DNA of 64,000 bases, from contig NC_081828.1 in assembly GCF_030867095.1 (NCBI RefSeq), positions 208,388,978 through 208,452,977 of the forward strand. The letters run 5' to 3'. The translations under genes and the position numbers were made by a program. Within the stretch, counting starts at the first letter, position 1. The number at the start of each line of letters is the position of its first letter. Of this stretch, positions 35,181-45,680 are shown piece after piece. The stretch comes from Alligator mississippiensis. Its lineage: Eukaryota; Chordata; Crocodylia; Alligatoridae. Under the pieces are notes generated by a model that made no database searches, was not told where the DNA came from, and worked only from the letters and a program-made list of their open reading frames with translations.

Positions 35181-36139
35181 ATCTTGACAGTGCCTCCAAT
35201 ACTTCACCATCAGTCATTTCTACACCTGAGTTAATTTGCCACATGTAAGTTAAGTTTTTGGCTAGAGCTAAATACAGTGTGCAGGGCTGTAAAGTAGAAG
35301 AGAGCTATTACCAGAAATGGCTAATAATAGACAGCAGCATTGCAGAAGAAAAGATATTTTGAATAGTAAAACGTCAAGATCATTAAAAAGGAGAGCGGGT
35401 CACTCACACCTGAAAAGTGGAGAGACATTAACAGGAATTAGGGAGATGATAATGAGCCATGAAGTCAATTGACGCTCTTAGCACTAGCTGAATAAAGATC
35501 TCCCAGACGGTTGGCTTTAAAGTTTGAAATCAAATCAAGCTGCACCACTGTACCCCCTCCTCCTCCCTTCCCTCCCACCCCAATCAGCATCTGCCTAAGC
35601 CTCTTCCCACTCCCTGACCTCTCTGACATTTCATTCCTGACAGCTAAGGTGAACCGTGTGGGGCCTGCTGGTGCCTGGCTCGGGGCTGACATTTCTACAG
35701 GACAGAGCCACCAAGGCAGTAAGCATTTTACTGCTGAGCAGAACAGTGCCTAAGCAATTAAGCAGCTGGTCATTAACTTAAAGGTACAGCACTGGTTCTT
35801 TTTTCACTTTTCCATACTGATTGTGAGGGTGGGTTTTCCTTCTTTGTTCCCCATCTTGTCCAAAAAAATGAAACATGAAAAAAGGAATAATTACGAGACC
35901 ACACCAGAAGCTCACATTTTTCTGTAAACGTTTGTGTCTAACATTTTGAAATCAAAGAAAAAAATATTCTGTTTCAAAAACTTTTGGGAATGATAAAAAT
36001 TACTTCAAGCTGTTTGACAGTTTTCTTAAAAGTATTTATCAACTCGAAATGGAAAATAGCGTACACTTAGAAATCTAAAATTTAATTAATATTGAGTTAA
36101 AATCCGGTTGCTTTCAGCCTCTATACATTTGTAACAGGG

Positions 36140-36265
36140 CTGGAGTGTGGTTGTAGCTGTGGTGGTCCAAAAATATGCAAGCAGTAAGGTGGACCTGTTT
36201 TTTTGTGATGTCTATACAAACTATCTCAGAGACTGAGAATACAAGACTAACTTCCCTTTTCATAT
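36140..36265. mobile_element. Decayed Penelope-like left end
   Basis: The order ggttgtagctgtggtggtcc, atgcaagcagtaaggt, then a T-rich run, follows the left terminus of the element at 42458 (ggttgtagccgtgttggtct, acataggcagacaaggtt). It is strongly diverged and so an older copy. Confidence 0.5.
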
Positions 36266-37152
36266 TTAGTTTACCTGAGGGTCAAAATTCAATTTGGAAA
36301 TCATCTGAAGAAGCTGGTTTCTACACACACACCCACACCCACACTTAGATTTATATCTATATATTCAGCAATTGAGATTTTACAAGCCGCCACAGTTCTA
36401 TTAGTTCACAGACTATTTTGTTCCTGAATGTTTAACGTGTGGGAACACAACTGATCTAGAAAAGTCCCCGTTGGCAGATGCATGAATGATGCATAAAACT
36501 CTACCATACTGTTTTTATTGTATTATGAGAAGTGGCCTGTGACAGAGAGCATCGAAGAAGCCAGTGGGTGGGGTTGGAGGGCTGTTGTAACAGAGCTCAT
36601 CAGAGATGTTCTTGGTGAAAACTGATTTCAAGTTGTAAGGGCAAAAAAAAAAAAAAAAAGAACAATCATTGAGGAAACCAGTCTCTGGAGACCAGAACAA
36701 GGAAACACTTCTTTATGTCACGTTTCTGAAATTAAGGTGAATGGCTGAATAATTACCTTTGCAAGTCCCTGATGAGACACTTACGTTAAGTGCATTGAAC
36801 TCATCTATTGCATATACATTTTAAGTAGGTGACAGAGAAAAGGAGGCACTAAACTTCAGTTCCAGAAGTGTTTGGCGACACTTACATTTCTGAAAATGAT
36901 ATATACCCAAGTGAAGGGCAGGAAACTGTACAGTGGAAGTGACATACAGGAAGAAGCAAGACCAGCCAGGCTGCCATTAAAAGTCATGGCAGACTAATGA
37001 AAACAGAACAGTTTGCAAATCAGAGAGACAGACTCCAAAGCGTTGACAGATACCAGAAAGCTCAAAACCACATCTCCACATCACTCGCACTGGAAGCGAT
37101 TAGGAGCTGATTTGCTGGTTCCACCTTATTTACCTGTGCATTCAACAGCACG

Positions 37153-37200
37153 CAACATGAGACTACAGAGACAATTCCAGCCAGATCAAAAATCGGGGCT
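37153..37200 (+). repeat. 48-bp repeat, copy 1
   Basis: This 48-bp block (caacatgaga...aaaatcggggct) occurs again at 39735-39782 with three differences. The surrounding sequence of the two copies shows no similarity. I do not recognise a family. Confidence 0.85.
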
Positions 37201-39309
37201 GTTTTTCAATTCCAATGCTCTTTAACATTTTATAGGGACAGCTGAGGAGCGAGAAGGGCTTTCAGCCAGGTTTCTACTGCCTAATTCTCACTTTTGTCCA
37301 CTTTCAGGTTGTTTTAGATCGCTCGAGTCAAGCAAAAAAAGCTCTCTGGTGCTCAGCCATGAGGTTCAAGTTCCCTTAGATGGTTGCTGCCTTGACATCC
37401 CAAGGTTTCAGGCTCTGCTGTGTTAATATGCAAGCTAAACACAGATAAGCAGTGTGGTTCTAGCACTCATGTCATGCGTTCAAAGCTGTCTTGAAAAAGT
37501 TTTATATGATATGATCCACAGTAACCTGGATGTACAAAAGATGATCCATTGGCTCAAAACATTTAGGCCCAATCTTTGGGTGTATTTTTGCTTACATCTC
37601 CCTATGCTAAGCCCCTTATGGGACTCTTTTATGAACTCTAGTGCACAGGGTGGGTAGGGCCAGGACTGAACTGGGCTGTGCTCCAGGCAGGTGGCAGCAG
37701 CGCTGGGAGTGGGTGCTATGCCCTCCCGCCGCTCGTGGGGCAGGGTGGGAGTGGGACAGAGCCACTGTGCTGCCTTCAGATGAGCGGCACTTTTTTAGGG
37801 TCTGGACTTCAAACAGACCTGTGCCTCTCTTTGTGTAATCATTTCCATAGTAGCACCGGTGAACTGGATGACTGCATACAGATGTGGCTTGTTGTCTATC
37901 AAACTGGCATAGGCCCAAACCTTGATGATGCACACACATTTTGGTCTGATCCAGGAGATAGACATGTGGATATTTTCAAAAGGGGCAGCTGGAGCATCCA
38001 GCACTAAAAAGTGAGGCAAATGGGTTGGGTGTGAGTGTGGCCTGAGGGGTGGGCACCCATACTCCACTTTCAGAAAGATGCCCAACACGTGTCAGCTGAC
38101 TAAGGTGGGCTCAAGCTAGTTATTGTTTAAGCAGAAGCAAAAGCTGGGTGGTACAGGTGAAGATGTACTTCAGGCCCCCTATGCCATCCCCATAAGCAAG
38201 ATCTGGGGAGACCTCATTAATGGGGTTCTAGCTGTGGAAGAAAAAGACGCTTGCTGTTAGGGACCAGGGCCTGGGTAGTTGGGGAAAGTCACATAATAGG
38301 TGAAGTCCAGGAACTGGGTTCACAGGAAGCCAGGAGTCAAAGGTGGAGTCATAGGAAGCCAGGAGTCAGGACTGGAGTCAAGAAACTGTGGAGGGTCAGA
38401 AGTAAGCTGAGGAGTCTTTGTCCAGACACCCAGTGCTGTCTGGGACTTGCCTTGAAGGGCTACATTTGGTGGAGACTGTTTCCTGCAGCCTCAGGCCAGA
38501 TTGCCCTGACCCAGTGCAACTGGAGGGGTCTATGGCCTTGTTCTGGGCTCATTGCAGGTGCTCAGTATGACATCTTTGTTGCCCTGTCATATGTGGAGGA
38601 GACAGGACAGATAAGGAAAATGAGGAGCGTTATGGGACACTTTGGGGCTTAACCAGGCATCTGTCTCTACAACTCTTTCAGATGGGACACTTTGCTTTGG
38701 GTGCATTTAAGAATTTAGGATTCGTGCCTATTAATGAATCACTGACCAGCTTATGACAGCTCTGTGCATTCAGCAAATATAGTGATTGCGCGTTGAGGCC
38801 AAGATATTTAAACTTGAATTGCCAAAGGTAGGCACCATAACTCACCAGAGGCACCTGAACTGTGGGTGTGCCAAACCCATGAAAATCTCACCGCTTATTT
38901 GTGGCTCTAGCTAAGCTGGTAGATGCTTCATTTTCAAGCATACTGGCCCCGGTTAGTCCATTCCCCATACAAATGCCAGTTTGCATGTGCAGAGAGGATT
39001 CTGGATAAAACACTTTTAGCTGTGAAAGTTGAGAGAGGCTGCTTTGAAACCATGGTCGAGACATCTTTTGAGTTTGTGCAAAAAATCAACGTGCTGTATA
39101 CAATTTCCGCCTCCCACCCAAAAACATGTGCCTTAACTGACACTTAACCTCCATGGGCTCCGTTAACGGAGAAATCAAATGGCAAACAGCTTATGCTCCT
39201 TTTGAGCAAGTCTCATTTTAGACTAAAGGCCTTGTGATGACCCTCTCTGTGTGGGGATAAATTTCAGTCTCTGTCACTAGATCTTACATGCATGTTCTTT
39301 TCCTGCCAC

Positions 39310-39395
39310 CCGGGAAGCATCTGATGAAGTGAACTTGGGTTCATGAAACCTTGTGTTCTACATACAGATCTTATTTAGTTTGTCCATAGAGGTGC
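39310..39395 (+). mobile_element. Decayed Penelope-like right end
   Basis: The words gcatctgatgaagtgaactt, gggttcatgaaacc and atcttatttagtttgtcc match a common sauropsid Penelope terminal repeat pattern (CTGAYGAAG...GGGTT...GAAA...CTTAWT). It is clearly diverged from the 42-44 kb element. Confidence 0.55.
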
Positions 39396-39734
39396 ATATC
39401 TCCCCTGCCTCCCAGTTGTCTTCCTGCCACATTTCTGCGTACGTTGCCCTTTTTGAGACTGATTGAAGACGACAAGGCACCCCGCGGAAAGCACATCTCA
39501 AGTGATCTCTGTGTAGTGGCAATCCCCTTTCTTTGTGAGCTACATGCTGAAAAACCTAAGCCATTTGACCCTTGTGTCTGCATTTGAATAGCTCTTGTTT
39601 CCTTTTATCAAAGCTCCTACCTGTGCCCAAGCTTTAAAGGAAAGGTCAGCTCTGTCTGAAGGCTGTTCAAATAGAGATTGAATCATTTAATGATGACTCA
39701 TGCAAAAATTAAACTGATGCTAATGTTAATTTGA

Positions 39735-39782
39735 CAACATGAGAATACAGAGACGATTCCAGCCAGGTCAAAAATCGGGGCT
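39735..39782 (+). repeat. 48-bp repeat, copy 2
   Basis: Partner of the block at 37153-37200, same orientation, 2,582 bp downstream. The three differences (C/A, A/G, A/G) would all change the amino acid in the one open frame that spans both, so there is no sign of protein-level selection. It lies at the start of a 121-codon open frame (39739-40104) for which I see no homology. Confidence 0.85.
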
Positions 39783-42442
39783 AATGCATGTGTCCTTCTT
39801 CAGACTTGGAGAGGATTTTTCAGGGAAAAAAATGCAGAACGGAGGTGTCTCGAAAGAAAAACGAGCTGCCTATTTTTCCAAGTCTGACTCGCAGAATTTG
39901 TCTCGAGGGGAGGGAAAGCTCCTGTCTGTGCCTTCAGTGCTGAGGGGGGCAGGTCTGCTGATTAAGGACCCTGACTCCATGCCTTCGAAGCCAAAGGGAA
40001 TTTTTGTCATCCAAGATGCTAGCGCAAGTCCTATGGCTTGGTCTGCAGAAGTTGCTGAGCTCTCACAGCTCTCAGCACCTTTAATGGAAATGGTAAGAAT
40101 TTAGCATTTTTTTTAAAAAGGATCCTCAATGTCTATTTACAGTGGAAATTTTCAAAAGCATAAAGGGCGATTATGCCCCCAACTCACAGTGAAAGCCAAT
40201 GGGAGTTGGACACATTATGGCTCCTAGGCACTTGGAAAATTTGGCGACATTTCTATCCTGGATTTCCCATGTATGGTCTCGTCCCAGTTTCTACTTTCAG
40301 AAGCAGAATATGCTGAGAGACAAACTTAAAAAGAGCAGGAGAAGGAGGCTTTTAAAAAAATCAATAGCACTGGGAATCAACAATTCTTTATGGTCACACA
40401 GTAACTAACTCATATCATAAAATAAAATACCACCACAGGCTCTGCAAAAATAGATCATCCTGAAAATAGGAAGTAAGTAGAATAATTTAATGTTGTTTGA
40501 AACTCATTAAATCTTAGGATATGGTCACAGAATTAAGAAGCAAAGGATGGGACAGTCCAACATGGAGGGGTCATTATTAATATTGATTGACCTTGATATT
40601 TTGCAGCCTTGCACTTTGTGTGCTCAAAGTGAGTGTGAGTTATTGATATATCTGAACTGAAGTATTTTACACTCACTTTGCACCAATGTAAATGCCTAGA
40701 CAAGGTGCAAAGCAGAGGAGCATCAAGTTCTATATTTATTATACGCAAGCAACTACCTTGAAGGGCAACTTTACAGTGACAAAGTTAAACTTTCACAAGT
40801 TAGGACATGTCAGAAGGAAGACTGTGTGGGCAAACGCTCCAGAGAGAATGGCAAAAGTTCTGTATAACACTTGAGAGAAATATTACTATAGATGAGATTC
40901 TCAACAAAACACGGTCATGTCAGAGCAATGCACTGAGTGACATTTGAAATGCCCTTTATTTTCTGATTATGATTTAATGCAAAAGGCGGAGAAATTGTTT
41001 CGCCAAACACAGAGTCCACTCAGAAATCAGGAGCGCTATCTTTAGAAGTAACCTCTAAACCTATGAGGTTCTGTTTGGCCTTTGGCAAATGGAAAGTTCC
41101 AGGTTGCTACATTTTGGCTGGGTTTTATTTTATATTTCATTTTCCTCTTAGTCTTAGAAGCAGGGTGAATACAAAACTTTCAAACAAGATTTTTTTGTTG
41201 GTCATGCAATTGGAAATTGCAATGCTCATCCAAACTTTCTATATTACCACTAGATAACTGCAAAGGTTGGTGTCCTGTAAATGCAATTGCCAGTATCACA
41301 GGCTTCCAAAAAAGTAAGACATACGTTTAAAAAATATTAGCTGTAATGGGTTATGCACAGAAGGAAATATTTAATGGGATGCAAAAGCTGTACATTTTAA
41401 GAACTGAAGAGGTTCTTTTATTTCTAATTTTTACCCTATTCCTGACTGATACCGAGTATGAGTAGCTCCACCATTACTTTAAATTAAGAACCAGCAATCC
41501 AACTCTTATCAAATAAATTATACATTTTCCCTAAACGCTGATCTGAACCTCTTCAGAGGTTCAGCATGACTGTCTAGCACCCATTTACAATGTCTTTCTT
41601 CCTCTATGCTTCCTATTTTCCTGTGGAAGCAAAAATGGGACTTTCCTTTGCAATATTTCTGGCCCGAGTGAAAGAAGGAAACCCTGACACTTCCCAGAGA
41701 CTAAACTAAAGAGAAAGAGACATCCAGATTAAATGAATTTGGCTAAACTGACAATAAACACAGAAAAAAAACCTGAATCCTTTGCTATTCACTCAATACT
41801 TATGGCAAATATAAACTACAAAGGGACCAATTCTACCACCCTAACTCAGTGGGGTATCTGTTACTTTGCAGGTAACACTATTAACATCACTGGCAATCCC
41901 TGTAGGCCAAAGTGCTACTCCATGTCAGCAAGGACAGGAGAAATGGATCTCAAATTATTGGAACTAAAATTGAAATAAGAGTAATGTTCATTAGCAAGGA
42001 AGCAGGAAGCCGCCTCGGGATGAACAAAATACAATGTTTCTCAGCCTCATTATGTCCCAGTAATATATTACAGCTACCTTGGGTTAGTTAGAAATACCCA
42101 GAAAGAAGAGAAAATGATCAGGCTGAACCAAACTATCGGACGGTCTAGCATCCCTATTACAGATCGCGTTCAGATCATTAGTGTTCGGCCAGCTCCTGAG
42201 GTTTCGCCACAAGTTTCACCACACTGATGCTTTACTGGACGCAGAAAGAGAATCTCAGCGTTCGTTCCATAAGGACTCTTTCTGGTCCTCACACATATAG
42301 AGGCAAGCTTGACACTTCGACCTGGCTCCGGCAGGAAGACTCAAAAACTAGAACGCAAGGAGCCTATAGTTATTGGTTTTGACAAAAACAAAAAACCAAA
42401 ACAAAACAAAACAAAAAAAAAGAAAGAAAGATAGAAAGACTT

Positions 42443-42457
42443 TTGACTTTTAAGAGG
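42443..42457. repeat. Target-site duplication, left copy
   Basis: TTGACTTTTAAGAGG, repeated exactly at 44423-44437, brackets the Penelope-like element. Its length (15 bp) fits target-primed insertion. Confidence 0.95.
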
Positions 42458-44422
42458 GGTGGAGGTTGTAGCCGTGTTGGTCTAAGGACATAGGCAGACA
42501 AGGTTCCTTGGGTGAATCTGATACCTTTTATTAGACCAACCCAAATAGTTGGAGAATAGTTATTAAGCAAGCTTTCGGGTTCAAAAACCCTTCGTCAGGC
42601 TAAGGAAGTGTCAGCAGTTGGTGTGTGCGCTTCCTGGATGGGGTGAAAAGTAAAGAAGCCAGGGGCTGGGCTGGGGAGTCAGTTGTCAGGCAGATTATAA
42701 CCATGGGACCGTAACTGAGGAAATATCAGGTTTCGTTGAATCCATCCTAAAACCGCTTGTCACCCACAGAGCAAGTTTTGTCCAAGACACTACAGACTTT
42801 CTATGGAAACTTAAAAACATAGAACACCTTCCCAGCAACACCATCCTAGCCACCATGGACGTTACCAGCCTATATACCAACATCCCACACCAGGATGGCA
42901 TCCAAGCCTGCCTTACATATCTACAGGAACAAGATCACAACTCAGAATACAGACCCAAAGATATTACTGACCTTATACGCTTCATCCTCACACACAACAA
43001 TTTCACTTTTAATAATCAACACTTCTTCCAGATGATGGAAACAGCCATGGGCACTAAAATGGCCCCACAGTATGCCAACCTTTTTATGAGCCACGTGGAG
43101 GAAGACTTCCTCAAGAACTGCACCATCAAACCCTTGCTATACTTAAGATATATCGATGACATCTTCATCATTTGGACTGAAAACCTGCAATCTCTGATTG
43201 AGTCCTACCAGAAATTCAACAATCGCCATCCCTCCATCCGACTTTCTTTAGAATACTCCAGCACCAGCATCTCCTTTTAGACACAAGGATCAGTATCCAG
43301 AATGATAAAATACAGACCACGTTATACAAGAAACCCACAGACCAACATACATATCTGCACCGAACCAGCAATCACCCTAAACACACCAAAAAAGCTGTGA
43401 TATACAGCCAAGCCCTCAGATACCACCGCATCTATACTGAAGAGAACACCCAGGATCGCCACCTCACCAATCTTAAAAAGGCTTTCACCCAGCAAGGACA
43501 CTCCTCCAGAGAGGTAGATCGCACGTTTGAAAGAGCCACCTGGATACCACGTGAAGAACTGCTGCAGTACAGAAGAAAATAACCCACAAATCGCACACCA
43601 CTGGTTATGACCTATCACCCCTCCCTTGAACCTGTACGGAAAATCCTCAAACAATTGCAACCCATACCAGACAGAGACCCTATTCTTAAAAAGATCTTCC
43701 CAGAGCCACCCATCCTAGCCTTCAAACAAGCACCAAACCTCGCCAACCTCATCACCAGAAGCAAACTTCCTCAACCCCAGAACACACCAAAAGGATCCAG
43801 ACCGTGCCAGGGCAAGAAATGCAAAACCTGCCAACACATCTCCACCACCCCCACTATTACTACACCCCACAGCAGATCCATCAGCATCCCAGGATCTTAC
43901 AGCTGCACCTCCAGAAATGGAATATATCTCGTCCAGTGCACCAAATGTCCTGATGGAAGATATGTAGGAGAGACCAGACAACAACTGCGCACCAGAACGA
44001 ACACACACCGGAAATCTATCAAAGACAGAAACACCCAATTACCGGTGGGGGCACATTTCTCACAAGAAAACCACTCTCTCTCCCATCTCTCAGTCCTGAT
44101 CCTCAAGGGAAACTTACCCAACACTTCCTAGAGACGAGCCTATGAACTCCACTTCATCAACCTCCTGGATACTAAAAATCATGGACTAAATATAGACATT
44201 GGATTTCTGTCACATTATAACCTGCCTGACATCTGACTCCCCAGCCCAGCCCAGCCGCTGGCTTCTTTACTTTTCATTCCATCCAGGCAGAGCACACACC
44301 AGCTGCTGAAACTTCCTTAGCCTGACGAAGGGTTTTTGAACCCGAAAGCTTGCTTAATAACTATTCTCCAACTATTTGGGTTGGTCTAATAAAAGATATC
44401 AGATTCACCCAAGGAACCTTGC
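42458..44422 (+). mobile_element. Penelope-like retroelement, EN-containing, nearly full length (1.97 kb)
   Basis: Penelope-like elements are retrotransposons with a telomerase-related reverse transcriptase and, in this group, a GIY-YIG endonuclease. Here the RT part (about 42855-43280) shows MDVTSLYTNIPHQDG, MGTKMAPQYANLFM and the catalytic YIDDIFIIW. A linker follows, and the C-terminal part (about 43607-44131) ends in a GIY-YIG domain with GIYLVQC, a CxxC-type pair (CKTC...CTKC) and GRYVGET. The element is bounded by about 200-bp inverted terminal repeats (42499-42702 and 44212-44422), the left one preceded by a 41-bp extra piece, as is typical for these elements. It carries an exact 15-bp target duplication. 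It looks broken, with a few frame interruptions and probably a shortened 5' part. Overall preservation suggests moderate age. Confidence 0.95.
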
Positions 44423-45680
44423 TTGACTTTTAAGAGGCATTTATTCCAGGGAGGGTGACAAATCGGGGCCAGTAGAGAGTATGTACAGGTTGGCCTGAAG
44501 ATCTGGGCCAAACGGACAAGGCCTGGGCTCATGGCCTGCAAGGCCTGCCCGTACACTCTTGACAAAAACACAAAAAACCACAATGAACAAAAGGAGTATT
44601 TACATATATACAGTTCCAGACACCCAATGGGGCCTCAGGGCATCAGGGGTCGGCCCGCATGGACAAAGTTTGAGGTCTCGGCCCGCTGGACATGTCTCTG
44701 CACCTTGAGCAGCTGGTGGTGTCACAGGGCAAGGAGCAGGCATCCCACCTTGACTCGGCACAGTGCCCCCTCGAGGGATCAGTGTTCCTCAAAGGTGGGC
44801 ACTGTCCGCCAGAGGACCGTGTGCTTGAACTCAAGCTAGAGGCGGGCCCGCACCAGCAGGCAGAAGAGCTGCAGGGCATCGACCATCCCGGTCCTGGTGA
44901 GCCGGTTTCATCGGCTCTTCAGGGTGGCCATCTTGGCCTGACCCAGCAGGAAGTTAGCTAGGCTGACTGCAGCCCGCTCGGCCGCCCGGTACGGGAAGGA
45001 GTGGATGTAGATGTCCTCAGAGAAGTCCTGGTCCACTGTCCGAAGCAGCGCTCCCAGGGTGGCAAAGAGCGGCTGCAGCCGGGGGCAGTTGAGGAAAGTG
45101 TAGAAAATGTCCTTGTCCAGCACCCCCAGGCAGAAGGGGCAGGCTGCTGAGGCTACTGGGTCCAGATGGCACACAAAGGTGCAAGTGGCCAGGATGCTGT
45201 GCGCTAGTCGCCATTGGAGGTCGCCGGTCTTCTTGGCGGTGGGCATCTTGTACGTGCGCCATGCTGGAGTCCCGGCCCAAGCCAGGCACCGCTGCCACAC
45301 AGTGTCAGGGCAGCCGGTCAGCACCTGGGCATGCCGGGTGTGCACCATCCACACGTAGAGGCCTTTGCCGGGGCAGTGTGCCAAAAGGGCATCCCGTACT
45401 GCTGCTTGGGGGCACAGGGAGCCTAAGCAGCGTGTTGGGCTGCTCAGCCATCTTGCTGGGCACCGCTGGGATGATGGGCAGTGGTGGGAAGGCATCACCT
45501 GCGGTGTCCGCAGTGGGGAGGGTCTGGTGAGCCTGGAGATAACCTCCAGGGCAGTCGCTGCTTCTGTTGGGAGGGCGGCCCTAACGGCCCGCAGAAGCCA
45601 GCCCGCAGTGCAGACAGAAAGCAAGCATGTTTCATGATCTGGGAGCCCAGACTCATGATTTTGGACCATCTCTGACTTCG
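44423..45680 (-). mobile_element. L1-Tx1 clade LINE, ORF2 C-terminal fragment
   Basis: The minus-strand open frame of 253 codons (45669-44908) contains KTGDLQWRLAHSILAT, then CPFCLGVLDKDIFYTFLNCP. This is the C-terminal zinc-finger-like domain found after the reverse transcriptase in Tx1-type L1 elements of fish, frogs and reptiles. Continuing on the minus strand, an AATAAA signal (complement of 44440-44445) lies about 16 bp before the 44423 edge, marking the element's 3' end. The RT domain itself is missing, so the copy is 5'-truncated at about 45.6-45.7 kb. The frame is intact over its whole conserved part, suggesting a recent insertion. The Penelope-like element is inserted at its 3' edge. 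Confidence 0.75.

Larger units (their letters stand above)
35189..42442. other. Long AT-rich intergenic stretch; few repeats
   Basis: No gene is supported in 7.2 kb. It contains a decayed Penelope end at 36.15 kb and another at 39.3 kb. There is a short tandem duplication of aggaagccaggagtca at 38.32-38.37 kb, a poly(A) tract at 36642-36659 and the 48-bp repeat pair described separately. Near 40.63-40.69 kb the word CAAAGTGAGTGT reappears inverted. The lower repeat load makes it a fair place to look for conserved non-coding elements. Confidence 0.45.

Noticed and set aside
34631-35248. 205-codon plus-strand frame and antisense frames
   Set aside because: They start inside and run past a non-autonomous hAT with perfect target duplication. 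No transposase motif is present.
38251-38652. 133-codon frame with short internal repeats
   Set aside because: The repeated aggaagccaggagtca words suggest a repeat or duplication rather than a gene. No domain was recognised.
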